A DNA stretch of 64,000 nucleotides from an uncultured Pelagibacteraceae bacterium (GTDB lineage: Bacteria > Pseudomonadota > Alphaproteobacteria > Pelagibacterales > Pelagibacteraceae): the NCBI GenBank assembly GCA_902567945.1, contig CACFOC010000002.1, positions 37,436 through 101,435 of the forward strand. The letters run 5' to 3'. Below the pieces are notes generated by a model. That model ran no database searches. It was not told the origin of the DNA and was given only the letters and a program-made list of their open reading frames with translations. Below are positions 49,770 through 60,225 of this stretch, one piece after another. The translations under genes were made by a program, and so were the position numbers. Numbering within the stretch: the first letter of the stretch is position 1; every line of letters starts with the position of its first letter.

Positions 49770-50684
49770 ATGGAAATTAACGAAACTACAATTCTTGATG
49801 ATAGAGGTTTTATAAAGATAAATGGCGAAGAAGCTACATCTTTTCTTCAAAACATTGTCACTAATGATATTGAAAAAATAACAGATAATTTTACATTATT
49901 TTCATCAATTTTTACTCCTCAGGGCAAATATTTATATGAATTTTTTATATTAAAATTTGAAGATGGATATTTGCTAGAATGTGAAAAAAAAATAACTTTA
50001 GAGATTATAAAGCTTTTTAATTTCTATAAACTTAGGGCAAAAGTAAATTTAATAGATGCTACTAAAAAATATACTAACATTATTATTTCTTTAGAAAAAT
50101 TTAAAGAAATTACCAAATCCCAGCACGTGAAAGGTTCAACATCATCTTGTGAAAAAGGATCAACTTTATCTTGTGAAAATGAACGAATTTATGTTGACCC
50201 AAGGCATAAAGGCCTTGGAGCAAAAATAATTACAAAAATTGAAAATACTGAAAATATAATTAAAAAGCTTGATTTAAAAAAAATTGATAAAAAAAAATAT
50301 TATGACATGAGTTTTAGTTTAGGAATTCCTCAAATTGATTTAAATAAATTAAAAGACAAAATCTTTGGTATTGAAAATAATTTGGATGAATTAAACGGAA
50401 TAGATTTTAAAAAAGGTTGTTATGTGGGGCAAGAAAACACTTCAAGAATTAAACTAAGAAATAAACTAAGAAGAAGAATATTGCCTGTTCAAAAAATTAC
50501 AGGAGAAATTTATGAAAATGATATCATTAAATATAAAGATCTCGAAATTGGAAAAATTATGATTAGTAAGCCCTATTCATTCGGGCTAATTAAAGTTGTT
50601 GATCCAGATATTAAAGAATTTAATAATATTGATTTGATTTGTGGTAATTCAAAAATAAAAATAATAAAGCCCGATTGGATTTAG
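49770..50684 (+). CDS. ygfZ: YgfZ/GcvT-family folate-binding protein
   Basis: INGEEATSFLQNIVTNDI, GIDFKKGCYVGQENTSRIKLRNKLRRRILPV (YgfZ signature). Confidence 0.9.
   Translation: MEINETTILDDRGFIKINGEEATSFLQNIVTNDIEKITDNFTLFSSIFTPQGKYLYEFFILKFEDGYLLECEKKITLEIIKLFNFYKLRAKVNLIDATKKYTNIIISLEKFKEITKSQHVKGSTSSCEKGSTLSCENERIYVDPRHKGLGAKIITKIENTENIIKKLDLKKIDKKKYYDMSFSLGIPQIDLNKLKDKIFGIENNLDELNGIDFKKGCYVGQENTSRIKLRNKLRRRILPVQKITGEIYENDIIKYKDLEIGKIMISKPYSFGLIKVVDPDIKEFNNIDLICGNSKIKIIKPDWI
50133..50180 (+). repeat. 24-bp imperfect tandem repeat (2 copies) inside ygfZ
   Basis: GGTTCAACATCATCTTGTGAAAAA / GGATCAACTTTATCTTGTGAAAAT encoding GSTSSCEK GSTLSCEN. Confidence 0.85.
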
Positions 50685-50702
50685 CAGGAAGATTTTTATT
50701 GC

Positions 50703-51692
50703 TTAAATTTTTAAAATCCATTCATCTTTTTTCTCCTCGCTCAAAAAAGAAGCTTTAAATGAATTAATAATTAAAGTTTTTATATCAACGATAGAAAGAT
50801 CCAGTGCGGACTGAATTTCAATCAAATTTTTGTTTAAATAACCTCCAAAATATGCTGGATCATCAGAATTTACCATCACCATTAATTTTTCATCTAGCAT
50901 TTTTTTTAAATTATGTTCTTTAAGATTGTTAAAGACTTGTAATTTTATATTTGAAAGAGGACAAACTGTTAAAGGTGTTTTGTCATTACGCAACTTTTCA
51001 ACTAATTTTTTATCTTGAAGACACTGAACTCCATGATCAATTCTCTTTACATTAAGAAGATTTATAGAATCCCAAATATAGTCTGGGGGGCCCTCTTCAC
51101 CTGCGTGCGCAAATGTTAAAAAACCTTTTTCAATTGATTTTTCAAATAATTTTTTAAATTTTCTTGGGGGATTACCTATTTCAGATGAGTCTAATCCAAC
51201 GCCAAAAATTTTATCTTTATGAACTAATGCTTGATCTAATATTTCAAATCCTGATTTTTCACTTAGATGCCTTAAGAAACACATTATAATTTTAAAACTT
51301 AGCCCAAACTCTCTATTGGCTTTTTGAAGTGCTTTGTAAATACCGTTTATAACAATTTCAAATTCAATACCTCTATTAACATGTGTTTGTGGATCAAAAA
51401 AAATCTCTGTATGAACTATATTGTCTTCTTTACATTTTAATGCGTAAGCCCAAGTTAAATCGAAAAAATCTTCTTCCTTTATTAAAACTTTTGCTCCTTC
51501 GTAATAAATTTTTAAAAAAGATTCTAGATTGCTAAAGCTGTAAGCGGCTTTAATCTCTTGAATATTTTTAAAAGGAATAGAAATATTGTTTCTCTTAGCT
51601 AATTCGAACATATGAACAGGCTCAAGAGTTCCTTCAATATGCAAATGCAATTCGGTTTTAGGAACTTTTTTTATAAATTCAACAATATTCAT
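50703..51692 (-). CDS. add: adenosine deaminase family protein
   Basis: PKTELHLHIEGTLEP, FAHAGEEGPPDYIWDSI, RIDHGVQ, VNSDDPAYFGGYLN. Confidence 0.92.
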   Translation of the reverse strand: MNIVEFIKKVPKTELHLHIEGTLEPVHMFELAKRNNISIPFKNIQEIKAAYSFSNLESFLKIYYEGAKVLIKEEDFFDLTWAYALKCKEDNIVHTEIFFDPQTHVNRGIEFEIVINGIYKALQKANREFGLSFKIIMCFLRHLSEKSGFEILDQALVHKDKIFGVGLDSSEIGNPPRKFKKLFEKSIEKGFLTFAHAGEEGPPDYIWDSINLLNVKRIDHGVQCLQDKKLVEKLRNDKTPLTVCPLSNIKLQVFNNLKEHNLKKMLDEKLMVMVNSDDPAYFGGYLNKNLIEIQSALDLSIVDIKTLIINSFKASFLSEEKKDEWILKI

Positions 51693-51699
51693 AATTTAT

Positions 51700-51785
51700 T
51701 GGTGCGGTTGAGAGGATTTGAACCTCCACGACATTGCTGCCATAAACCCCTCAAGCTTACGTGTCTACCATTCCACCACAACCGC
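51700..51785 (-). tRNA. tRNA-Leu (anticodon GAG)
   Basis: Minus strand GCGGTTG...TTGAGGG loop...GGTTCAAATCC...CAACCGCACCA folds as a class II cloverleaf with encoded CCA. Confidence 0.92.
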
Positions 51786-51842
51786 AACAGTGCGTCAGAA
51801 TAAATGAATGACAACTTATCTGCAAGTTGATAGATTTTATAT

Positions 51843-52838
51843 ATGGAAATAACTGAGCTAATAAAAAAGGAAACTGATCCTATTTATCAAAAAATTTCAA
51901 AAGTTATTCCTGAAATTGAATGGGCCTTTCATGCTCCCTTGATTCATAAGATTAATAGGTTAAAAAAAGAAAAAAACGCAGTTGTGTTGGCGCATAACTA
52001 CCAAACGCCAGAAATTTTTCACGCCGTAGCTGATATCGCAGCTGACTCTTTGGCACTTGCTGTTGAAGCAGAAAAAACTAATGCCGATATTATTATTCTA
52101 TGTGGAGTTCATTTTATGGCAGAAACTGCAAAACTAATGAGTCCAAATAAAAAAGTTTTACTACCCGATATGGGAGCCGGATGTTCTTTGGCATCATCAA
52201 TTACAGGAAAAGATGTAAGAATGCTTAAGGAAAAATATCCTGGAGTACCTGTTGTAACTTATGTAAATACTTCTGCTGAAGTTAAAGCTGAATCTGATAT
52301 TTGTTGCACATCAGCAAATGCGGTTAGAGTAGTTGAATCCTTAGGATCAGATAAAGTTATATTTTTGCCGGATCAATATATGGCAAAATACGTACAATCA
52401 AAAACAAAGGTTCAAATTATATCTTGGGTTGGAACTTGTATTGTACATGAAAAATTTAGTGCTCAAGAAATTAAAGATATAAAAAAACAAAATCCTGGAA
52501 TTAAAGTTCTTACTCATCCCGAGTGCCCCCCGGAAGTTATTGCGGCTTCAGATTTTACTGGCTCTACTTCAGGAATGAGTAATTATGTTAAAAAAAATCA
52601 ACCAAAAAAAGTAATGTTGGTTACTGAATGTTCTATGAGCGACAATGTTCAAGTAGATAATCCAAACGTTCAGTTTATTAGACCATGCAATTTATGTCCT
52701 TATATGAAATCGATTAGCTTACCAAAAATTTTAGAATGTCTTGAGAAAGAAAATAACGAAATTCTTATACCTGAAGTAGTTATTAATAAAGCCCGAAAAT
52801 CGGTTGAACGTATGGTTGCTGTAGGCCGTAGTCATTAA
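51843..52838 (+). CDS. nadA: quinolinate synthase A
   Basis: AVVLAHNYQTPEIFHAVADIAADSLALA, DMGAGCSLASSI, THPECPPEV, RPCNLCPYMKSISLPKI. Confidence 0.96.
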   Translation: MEITELIKKETDPIYQKISKVIPEIEWAFHAPLIHKINRLKKEKNAVVLAHNYQTPEIFHAVADIAADSLALAVEAEKTNADIIILCGVHFMAETAKLMSPNKKVLLPDMGAGCSLASSITGKDVRMLKEKYPGVPVVTYVNTSAEVKAESDICCTSANAVRVVESLGSDKVIFLPDQYMAKYVQSKTKVQIISWVGTCIVHEKFSAQEIKDIKKQNPGIKVLTHPECPPEVIAASDFTGSTSGMSNYVKKNQPKKVMLVTECSMSDNVQVDNPNVQFIRPCNLCPYMKSISLPKILECLEKENNEILIPEVVINKARKSVERMVAVGRSH

Positions 52839-52841
52839 AAC

Positions 52842-53657
52842 GTGATAATAAAAAAAATTGTAGAACAAGCTATGTCAGAAGATCTGAAACCTTCTGGAGA
52901 TATCACTACAAAACTCATTAAAAAAAATGCAAAAATTAAAGTTAAAATTATTTCAAATGAAAATTGTGTAGTTGGTGGTTTAAATTTTGCAAAGGAAGCT
53001 TTTAAATATTCAGATAAAAAAATTGTTTTTAAAACAAAAATTAAGGACGGAAAGAAGATAAAAAAAGGCAAAGTTATTGTATCAATATATGGAAAACCTA
53101 AAGCAATTTTAAAAAGTGAAAGAGTGGCTCTCAATTTTTTAAGTCTTATCTCTGGTGTAGCAACAACAACGAGAAAGTTCGTAGACAAAGTTAAAGGAAA
53201 AAATTGTAAAATTTGTTGTACAAGAAAAACAGCTCCTAATTTAAGATCAATACAAAAATATGGCGTTAAGTTAGGTGGAGGACTTAATCATCGGTTTAAC
53301 CTAAGTGATGAAATTTTAATAAAAGATAATCATATCGCTATAGAAGGAAATATTCGAAAATTAGTTAAAAAGGCCATAAAAAATAAAAGAGGAAAAATAA
53401 TTACTGTAGAAATAGATAATCTTAATCAGTTTAAAAAAATTATAGGTTTAAAATTTGATAGAATTTTGTTTGATAATATGAATCTGAAAAATCTTAGAAA
53501 AGGAGTTAAACTTGCAAAAAAAATATATGAAACAGAAGCTTCTGGCGGAGTTAATTTAAAAAATGTAAGAAAAATTGCTTCAACCGGAATTAAAAGAATA
53601 TCAGTTGGGCAAATTACTCATAGTGCCCCAGCAATAAATTTCAATTTAGAAGTTTAA
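52842..53657 (+). CDS. nadC: nicotinate-nucleotide pyrophosphorylase (carboxylating)
   Basis: EDLKPSGDITTKLI, ALNFLSLISGVATTTRKFVD, CCTRKTAPNLRSIQKYGVKLGGGLNHRFNLSDEILIKDNH; GTG start. Confidence 0.95.
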   Translation: MIIKKIVEQAMSEDLKPSGDITTKLIKKNAKIKVKIISNENCVVGGLNFAKEAFKYSDKKIVFKTKIKDGKKIKKGKVIVSIYGKPKAILKSERVALNFLSLISGVATTTRKFVDKVKGKNCKICCTRKTAPNLRSIQKYGVKLGGGLNHRFNLSDEILIKDNHIAIEGNIRKLVKKAIKNKRGKIITVEIDNLNQFKKIIGLKFDRILFDNMNLKNLRKGVKLAKKIYETEASGGVNLKNVRKIASTGIKRISVGQITHSAPAINFNLEV

Positions 53658-53661
53658 TAAA

Positions 53662-56289
53662 TTATTTTTTTTTTAAATAAGCTTGAGCAGCAGACAATCG
53701 CGCTATTGGAACTCTGTAAGGAGAACAAGAAACATAATTTAGTTTAGCTTTTTCACAAAATTCAACACTTGCAGGATCACCTCCGTGTTCCCCGCAAATA
53801 CCTAATTTAAGCGTTTTCTTTTGTTTTCTTCCTCGTTCTGTAGCAATATTAATTAATTCTCCAACTCCTTTATCATCAATGCTTACAAAGGGGTCTTTAT
53901 TAAAAATTTTATTTTCTACATAATCATTTAAAAATTTTCCTGAATCATCTCTACTAATTCCAAAAGTTGTTTGGGTTAAATCATTAGTTCCAAAACTAAA
54001 AAAATCTGCGTATTTTGCTATATCATTTGCCCTTAATGCAGCTCTTGGTAATTCAATCATTGTACCTACAAAATATTTTATTTTTATTGAATTTGCTTTT
54101 TGAAATTTTTCAGCAATTTTATCAACTAAACTTCTAAGTATTTTTATCTCTGCTGCTGTTGAAACAAGAGGTATCATAATCTCAGGTATAACTAATTTTA
54201 TTTTTTGTTTTTTACACTCTGCTAGAGCCTCAAAAATTGCTTGGCATTGCATCTGATAAATTTCAGGAAAAGAAATACCAAGTCTACATCCTCTATGTCC
54301 TAACATGGGATTTTGTTCGTGAAGTTCTATAATTCTTGATTTAATATCGTGATGACTAATATTTAACTCTTTAGCTATATCATCAATATCTTTATCAGTT
54401 TTTGGCAAAAACTCATGTAATGGTGGATCCAAAAGTCTCACAGTTACAGGTAGCCCATTCATAATTTTAAAAATTTCGAAGAAATCACTTTTCTGATACG
54501 GAAGTATCTTTGTTAAGGCTTTTTCTCGATCTTCTGGTGTTTTAGAAAGTATCATTTGTCTTACCGAAATAATTCTCTCTTCATCAAAAAACATGTGTTC
54601 TGTCCTACATAAACCTATACCTTCCGCTCCAAAATCTCTTGCAGTTTTGGTGTCTGTGGGTGTTTCAGCATTAGTTCTTACTTTTAACTTTCTATATTTA
54701 TCTGCCCAACTCATTAATGTCGAAAAATCACCTGAAATATCTGGTTTAACTGTTGGAACTTTACCCAACATTACTTTTCCGCTTCCTCCGTCGATAGTGA
54801 TGACCTCTCCTTCTTTAACTTCAAAATTTCCTGATTTAAATAGTTTGTTTTCGTAATCAACTTTAATTGCACTTGAACCTGAAACACACGGTTTACCCAT
54901 ACCTCTAGCAACTACAGCTGCGTGGCTAGTCATTCCTCCTCTTGCTGTAAGAATACCTTTTGCTGCATGCATTCCATTTATATCTTCTGGAGAAGTTTCA
55001 ATTCTAACCAAAATTGTATCTTGCATTTGTTCTTTTAATCTTTCTGCTTCATCTGCTGAAAAAGTAACTTTTCCACTAGCAGCTCCTGGAGATGCAGGCA
55101 AACCAGATGCTATTATTTTTTTTTCCGCTTTTTCATCTAGTGTTGGATGTAATAAAGTATCTAGCGTATTTGGATCTACCCTTAAAATGGCTTCCTTATT
55201 AGTAATTAATTTTTCTTTTACCATATCAACCGCAATTTTTATTGCTGCCTTTGCGGTTCTTTTTCCTGATCTTGTTTGTAACATCCACAATTTATTATTT
55301 TCAACCGTAAATTCTATATCCTGCATATCTTTATATTTATTCTCTAATTGTTTAAAAATTTTTTTTAACTGCTGAAAAATTTTTGGCATCGATTTATTCA
55401 TTGTAAGAATATTTTGAGGTGTTCTTATACCAGCTACCACATCTTCACCTTGTGCATTAAGTAGATACTCTCCAAATAATTTTTTTTCTCCTGTTGAAGG
55501 ATTTCTTGTGAAGGCAACGCCCGTAGCACAATTTTCACCCATATTTCCAAATACCATAGCTTGCACATTCACAGCTGTACCCCAATGGTCGGGAATATAA
55601 TTTATCTTTCTATATGTTCTTGCTCTTTTACTATTCCAAGATAAAAAGACAGCACTAATTGCTCCCCATAACTGTTCATTTACATCTTGCGGAAAATTCT
55701 TTTTTGTTTTTTGTTTGATTACATCTTTAAAATTATTAATCAAACCATCCCAATCATTCTCATCAAGTTCAGTGTCTTGAATAACTCCTTTTGTGTGTTT
55801 GTAATTTTCAATTAATTCCTCAAATAAATACGATTCAACCCCAAGAACTACATTGCTATACATCTGAATAAATCTTCTATAGCTATCTTTTGCAAATCTT
55901 CCATTAGAAGTATTGTTCTTAAGAGCAATAACAGTCTTATCGTTTAGACCCAAATTCAAAATTGTATCCATCATTCCTGGCATTGATACTCTTGATCCAG
56001 ATCTTACTGAAACTAAAAGGGGATTTAGTGTACCTCCAAATTTTTTTTTTGTAATTTTCTCAATAATAGCTATTTCTTTTTTTGTTTGTTGAACAATTTT
56101 TTTTGGTATTTTTTTATTATTTTTATAAAAATAATCACAAATTGTTGTTGAGATAGTAAGGCCTGGTGGCACTGGCAAACCTAATTTAGCCATTTGAGCT
56201 AAATTTGCTCCCTTGCCTCCAAGAATATTCTTTTCTTTTGGATTTCCTTGAGTTTGAAAATTGTTAAATCTATAAATTAACTTTACCAC
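53662..56289 (-). CDS. ppdK: pyruvate, phosphate dikinase
   Basis: LGGKGANLAQMAKLGLPVPPGLTI, GGMTSHAAVVARGMGKPCV, GICGEHGGDPASVEF. Confidence 0.96.
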   Translation of the reverse strand: MVKLIYRFNNFQTQGNPKEKNILGGKGANLAQMAKLGLPVPPGLTISTTICDYFYKNNKKIPKKIVQQTKKEIAIIEKITKKKFGGTLNPLLVSVRSGSRVSMPGMMDTILNLGLNDKTVIALKNNTSNGRFAKDSYRRFIQMYSNVVLGVESYLFEELIENYKHTKGVIQDTELDENDWDGLINNFKDVIKQKTKKNFPQDVNEQLWGAISAVFLSWNSKRARTYRKINYIPDHWGTAVNVQAMVFGNMGENCATGVAFTRNPSTGEKKLFGEYLLNAQGEDVVAGIRTPQNILTMNKSMPKIFQQLKKIFKQLENKYKDMQDIEFTVENNKLWMLQTRSGKRTAKAAIKIAVDMVKEKLITNKEAILRVDPNTLDTLLHPTLDEKAEKKIIASGLPASPGAASGKVTFSADEAERLKEQMQDTILVRIETSPEDINGMHAAKGILTARGGMTSHAAVVARGMGKPCVSGSSAIKVDYENKLFKSGNFEVKEGEVITIDGGSGKVMLGKVPTVKPDISGDFSTLMSWADKYRKLKVRTNAETPTDTKTARDFGAEGIGLCRTEHMFFDEERIISVRQMILSKTPEDREKALTKILPYQKSDFFEIFKIMNGLPVTVRLLDPPLHEFLPKTDKDIDDIAKELNISHHDIKSRIIELHEQNPMLGHRGCRLGISFPEIYQMQCQAIFEALAECKKQKIKLVIPEIMIPLVSTAAEIKILRSLVDKIAEKFQKANSIKIKYFVGTMIELPRAALRANDIAKYADFFSFGTNDLTQTTFGISRDDSGKFLNDYVENKIFNKDPFVSIDDKGVGELINIATERGRKQKKTLKLGICGEHGGDPASVEFCEKAKLNYVSCSPYRVPIARLSAAQAYLKKK

Positions 56290-58356
56290 TTAAATACCTT
56301 CTATTTTTGAAAAATCTATAAAGTTATTATACGTCTTACAAAACATTTGCAACAATTCTAAGCGATTTTTTTTTATATCTGAATTATCATCATTTACAAC
56401 CACATTATCAAAAAAATTGTCTGTTATTAATTTGGTGTCAGCTAATATTTTTAGTGTTTCGTCATAATTTCCTTTTTCTTTTGAAGTTGAAAAATATTTT
56501 CGTATATCGTTTATTTTTTTATATAAATTTTCTTCTTCTTCTTTTTTAAACAAGGAAGATTCTGGCATTCCAGAAAGATTTTTTTTATCATTTTTTAACT
56601 CATCATCAATAATATTTGAAACTCTTTTATATGTTCCAATAATATTTTTATATATATCGCTATTAATATTTTTATTAAAAGCTTGACATTTTTTATTAAA
56701 TTCTAAAAAATCGTCACTAAAGTGTGAGCTGCTAACTGCTTCTATTATGTCATTTCTTATTTTTTTTTCTTTCATTAAATTTTTAATTCTTTCTTTCAAA
56801 AAATATAAAATATCTTTTACAACATTATTGTTAGTAAATTTTACGCCTTGTTCTCCATAAACGTTAACAGAATAGTTAATTAAATCTTTTAATTTAATAG
56901 TTAATTTATTTTCTAGTATTATTCGCAACAACCCAATCGCTGTTCTTCTTAAAGCAAAAGGATCTTTTGAGCTGCTCGGTTTTTCATCTATGCCAAAGAA
57001 ACCAACTAGTACATCAATTTTATCAATTATGGCTACCGCTGCGCCAATTTTATTTTTTGGAACCTGACTATTTATTCCTACAGGGAGATAGTGATCGCTG
57101 ATCGCAGTAGCAACATCACTTTCAAACCCCTGTTCAATTGCGAAATATTTTCCCATGATACCTTGCAATTCAGGGAACTCTCCTACTAAATCTGATACTA
57201 AATCTGATTTACAAATTGATGCAGCTATTTCTATTTTTTCTTTACTTAAGTTTAGTTGACTAGAAATTATAGGAGCTATCTTTCTCAATCTTTGAGTCCT
57301 GTCATAAAATGTTCCTAGTTTTTTAAAATAAAATAAGTTTTTTAATTTACTTACTTGTTTTACTAAGCTTTGAGTTTTATTTTTTTCCCAAAAAAAACTT
57401 GCATCTGATAATCTTGCTTCGATTACTCTTTGATTTCCTTTTTTGATATAACCTTTTATGTCCGCTAAATTAGCAACTAATAAGAACAAATTTGTTAATT
57501 TATCGCTTTCATCAAAAAGAGGAAAATATTTTTGATGTTGTTGCATTGTAACGATTAAAATTTCTTGAGGAATCTTTAAGTATATTTCATTAAACTTTCC
57601 CATAATAACATTAGGTCTTTCGACTAAATTAACAACCTCTTCTATTAATTTTTCATCAAATTTATTTTTTAATTTTTTTGAAACACAGATACTATTCATC
57701 TTTTTAACTATTATATTTTTTCGTTTTTCTTGATCCAAAATAATATTTTGTGACTCAAGAATATTTAAGTATGAATTAAAATCAGAAACTTTTTTTAATT
57801 TGTCTTCAGAAATACTATCTATAATTGTTAGATTGCCGCTCTTAATGTGAAAAAAATTAAAATTTATTACTTTATTGTTAAATATAGCAATAATAGATCT
57901 TAATGGCCTGCCCCAATTTAAATCATAATTTGACCATCTCATTGATTTTTTCCATGTGTACAAATGAAGAGTTTCTGGAACTATTAACTGTAATTCTTTT
58001 GAAACATCTATAATTTTTGGTTTGATGTTTGCAAAATAAAATTCTCCCTTTTCAATATTTTTTCTGTAAATATCAGACTTATTTAAATTATTTGATTTTA
58101 TAAAACCTTCTAAAGCTTCATTTGGTGCATTAGCTCTTGGACCTTTTATAACTTTTTGTTTTTGCTCTAATTTTTCAGAAATGCCATCTATGGTGAAAAC
58201 GAGTCTTTTAGGAGTTGAAAAGGATTTACTTTGCTTAAAATTAATTTCTTTTTTTTTTAATTTATCTTCCAACAATTGTTTAATTTTTTCTCTGGCATCT
58301 ATTTGAAGTTTTGCTGGAATTTCTTCGCTAAATAGCTCTATAAATAGCTCAGCCAT
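56290..58356 (-). CDS. glyS: glycyl-tRNA synthetase beta subunit
   Basis: MAELFIELFSEEIPAKLQ, KGPRANAPNEALEGF, DLVSDLVGEFPELQGIMGKYFA. Confidence 0.95.
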   Translation of the reverse strand: MAELFIELFSEEIPAKLQIDAREKIKQLLEDKLKKKEINFKQSKSFSTPKRLVFTIDGISEKLEQKQKVIKGPRANAPNEALEGFIKSNNLNKSDIYRKNIEKGEFYFANIKPKIIDVSKELQLIVPETLHLYTWKKSMRWSNYDLNWGRPLRSIIAIFNNKVINFNFFHIKSGNLTIIDSISEDKLKKVSDFNSYLNILESQNIILDQEKRKNIIVKKMNSICVSKKLKNKFDEKLIEEVVNLVERPNVIMGKFNEIYLKIPQEILIVTMQQHQKYFPLFDESDKLTNLFLLVANLADIKGYIKKGNQRVIEARLSDASFFWEKNKTQSLVKQVSKLKNLFYFKKLGTFYDRTQRLRKIAPIISSQLNLSKEKIEIAASICKSDLVSDLVGEFPELQGIMGKYFAIEQGFESDVATAISDHYLPVGINSQVPKNKIGAAVAIIDKIDVLVGFFGIDEKPSSSKDPFALRRTAIGLLRIILENKLTIKLKDLINYSVNVYGEQGVKFTNNNVVKDILYFLKERIKNLMKEKKIRNDIIEAVSSSHFSDDFLEFNKKCQAFNKNINSDIYKNIIGTYKRVSNIIDDELKNDKKNLSGMPESSLFKKEEEENLYKKINDIRKYFSTSKEKGNYDETLKILADTKLITDNFFDNVVVNDDNSDIKKNRLELLQMFCKTYNNFIDFSKIEGI

Positions 58357-58358
58357 TT

Positions 58359-59253
58359 TTATTTTTGACTTTCCAACCAGCTTTTTCCTGAGCCCTTGGC
58401 TAATTCTCTTATTCTAGAAATATACTCAGTTCTTTGAGCAACTCCAATAACGCCCCTAGCATCTAACAAATTAAATATATGACTCGCTTTTAAGCACTGA
58501 TCGTAAGCAGGTAATGGAAGTTTTTTTTCTAACAAAAATTTGCATTCCAATTCTGCAATCTCAAAATTTTTTAACAAATGTTCTATATTAGCAAATTCAA
58601 AATTATATGCGGAATACTCTTTTTCAGCCTGATGAAAAATTTCTTGATATTTTATACCATCATTATTCCATATAAGATCAAACACGTTATCCTTGCCTTG
58701 TGTAAACATGCATATTCTTTCTAATCCATAGGTGAGCTCAACAGAAACTGGCTTACACTCAATTCCTGCCATCTGTTGAAAATAAGTAAATTGAGTAATT
58801 TCCATACCATCACACCATACTTCCCAGCCTCGGCCTGCTGCTCCCAATGTAGGGCTTTCCCAGTCATCTTCAACAAACCTAATATCATGTTCTTTATAAT
58901 TTATTCCAATCTTAGATAAGCTTTTTAAAAAAAATTTTTTTAATTTCTTCGGGAGATGGTTTAATTATTACTTGGAATTGATAGTAATGTTGCAATCGGT
59001 TTGGGTTTTTTCCATATCTTCCATCAGTAGGTCGCCTTGATGGTTGAACGTATGCTGCTTTCCAAGATTTTGATCCTAGCGAACGTAGTGTAGTAGCAGG
59101 ATGAAATGTACCCGCCCCAACTTCCATGTCATAAGGTTGTAGTATAACACATCCATAATTTCCCCAGAATTTTTGTAAATTTAATATTGTTTCTTGAAAA
59201 TTTACAGGAGTTGGCTTACCTTTTTTCTTTTTTAAATTTATTTTTTTAGGCAT
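58359..59253 (-). pseudogene. glyQ: glycyl-tRNA synthetase alpha subunit, reading frame interrupted by an apparent 1-nt frameshift at an A/T homopolymer
   Basis: ORF 58912-59253 ([37 protein letters not shown]...[13 protein letters not shown]) and ORF 58359-58847 ([23 protein letters not shown]...) are halves of one GlyQ. Removing 1 nt in A7T8A5 (58922-58941) restores [45 protein letters not shown]. Confidence 0.9.
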
Positions 59254-60075
59254 TTATAAACCAAATTTTTGCCATTGAGCTCTTTCCTCTAAAATATTTG
59301 CAATGTTATCAACTTGACGATCTAGAGATGTTGATAATTTTTTAGCTAAAAAACTTTTTGGTTTATCAAGTTTTTTAATAATTATGTCTTCTCCAAATTT
59401 TTCTCTTAAAATTTGCTCCGCATTACCAATTCCATCTATTAAACCTAGCTTTAAAGAAGTAGATCCTGACCAAAACTCCCCTGTAAAAGTGTTATTTTTT
59501 TCAGTATCTATAAGCTTTGAACCTCTGCTTTCTTTAACAACATTAATGAAATCTGAGTGTAGTTCTAATTGTATCTTTTTTAGTCTTTCTATATCTTCTT
59601 CTTTTTCCTCTTTAAAAGGGTCAAGAGTGCTTTTGTTTTTGCCTGCAGTATATACTCTTCTTTCTATTCCAATTTTTTTTATAGCATCCTGAAATCCAAA
59701 AGAAGCACTAATTACGCCTATTGAACCTACAATAGAACTTGAATTTGCATAAATTTCATTTCCTGCACATGCAATAAGATATCCTCCTGAAGCCGCCACA
59801 TCTTCAGCAAAAACTAACACTTTTTTATTATTTTTTTTTGCCATTTTTTTTATATAACTATAAATTAAATGCGATTGGACTGGTGATCCGCCAGGCGAGT
59901 TAATAGATATAGCAATCGCTAAAGCTTTCTTAATTGCAAATGCCTTATCAATAATTTCTTGTTGGCTTGCAAAGTTTATTCCTTGTCTGAATCTACCTAC
60001 TGACCCAATAATCCCTGATAATCTAATATGGGGTACTATTTTTTTCTTTTTAAAAATTTTAAAAATTGAAAACAT
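59254..60075 (-). CDS. S49 family (SppA/SohB-like) peptidase
   Basis: ISINSPGGSPVQSHLIYSYI, FAEDVAASGGYLIACAGNEIYANSSSIVGSIGVI. Confidence 0.92.
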   Translation of the reverse strand: MFSIFKIFKKKKIVPHIRLSGIIGSVGRFRQGINFASQQEIIDKAFAIKKALAIAISINSPGGSPVQSHLIYSYIKKMAKKNNKKVLVFAEDVAASGGYLIACAGNEIYANSSSIVGSIGVISASFGFQDAIKKIGIERRVYTAGKNKSTLDPFKEEKEEDIERLKKIQLELHSDFINVVKESRGSKLIDTEKNNTFTGEFWSGSTSLKLGLIDGIGNAEQILREKFGEDIIIKKLDKPKSFLAKKLSTSLDRQVDNIANILEERAQWQKFGL

Positions 60076-60225
60076 GAATGATATATATTCTAATTACCAT
60101 AGTTTTTAGATTCTTTTAAATTTTAAGTAAAGTTATAAAGCTACCTTAGGTTGTAATTTTTTGGGTGCGTCACTAGTGATCTAAAAGAGTTTTTTTTAAT
60201 ATAAAATAAAAGCTATAATTGCTTC

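Noticed and set aside
51700-51785. tRNA-Leu as a genomic-island integration site
   Set aside because: Flanked by ordinary add and nadA genes with no integrase or repeated tRNA 3' end visible.
51612-51803. 63-aa ORF across tRNA-Leu
   Set aside because: Reads through the tRNA on the opposite strand; the tRNA is the real feature.
54593-54856. small plus-strand ORFs within ppdK (54593-54856 and 55187-55375)
   Set aside because: Antisense to a highly conserved PPDK domain.
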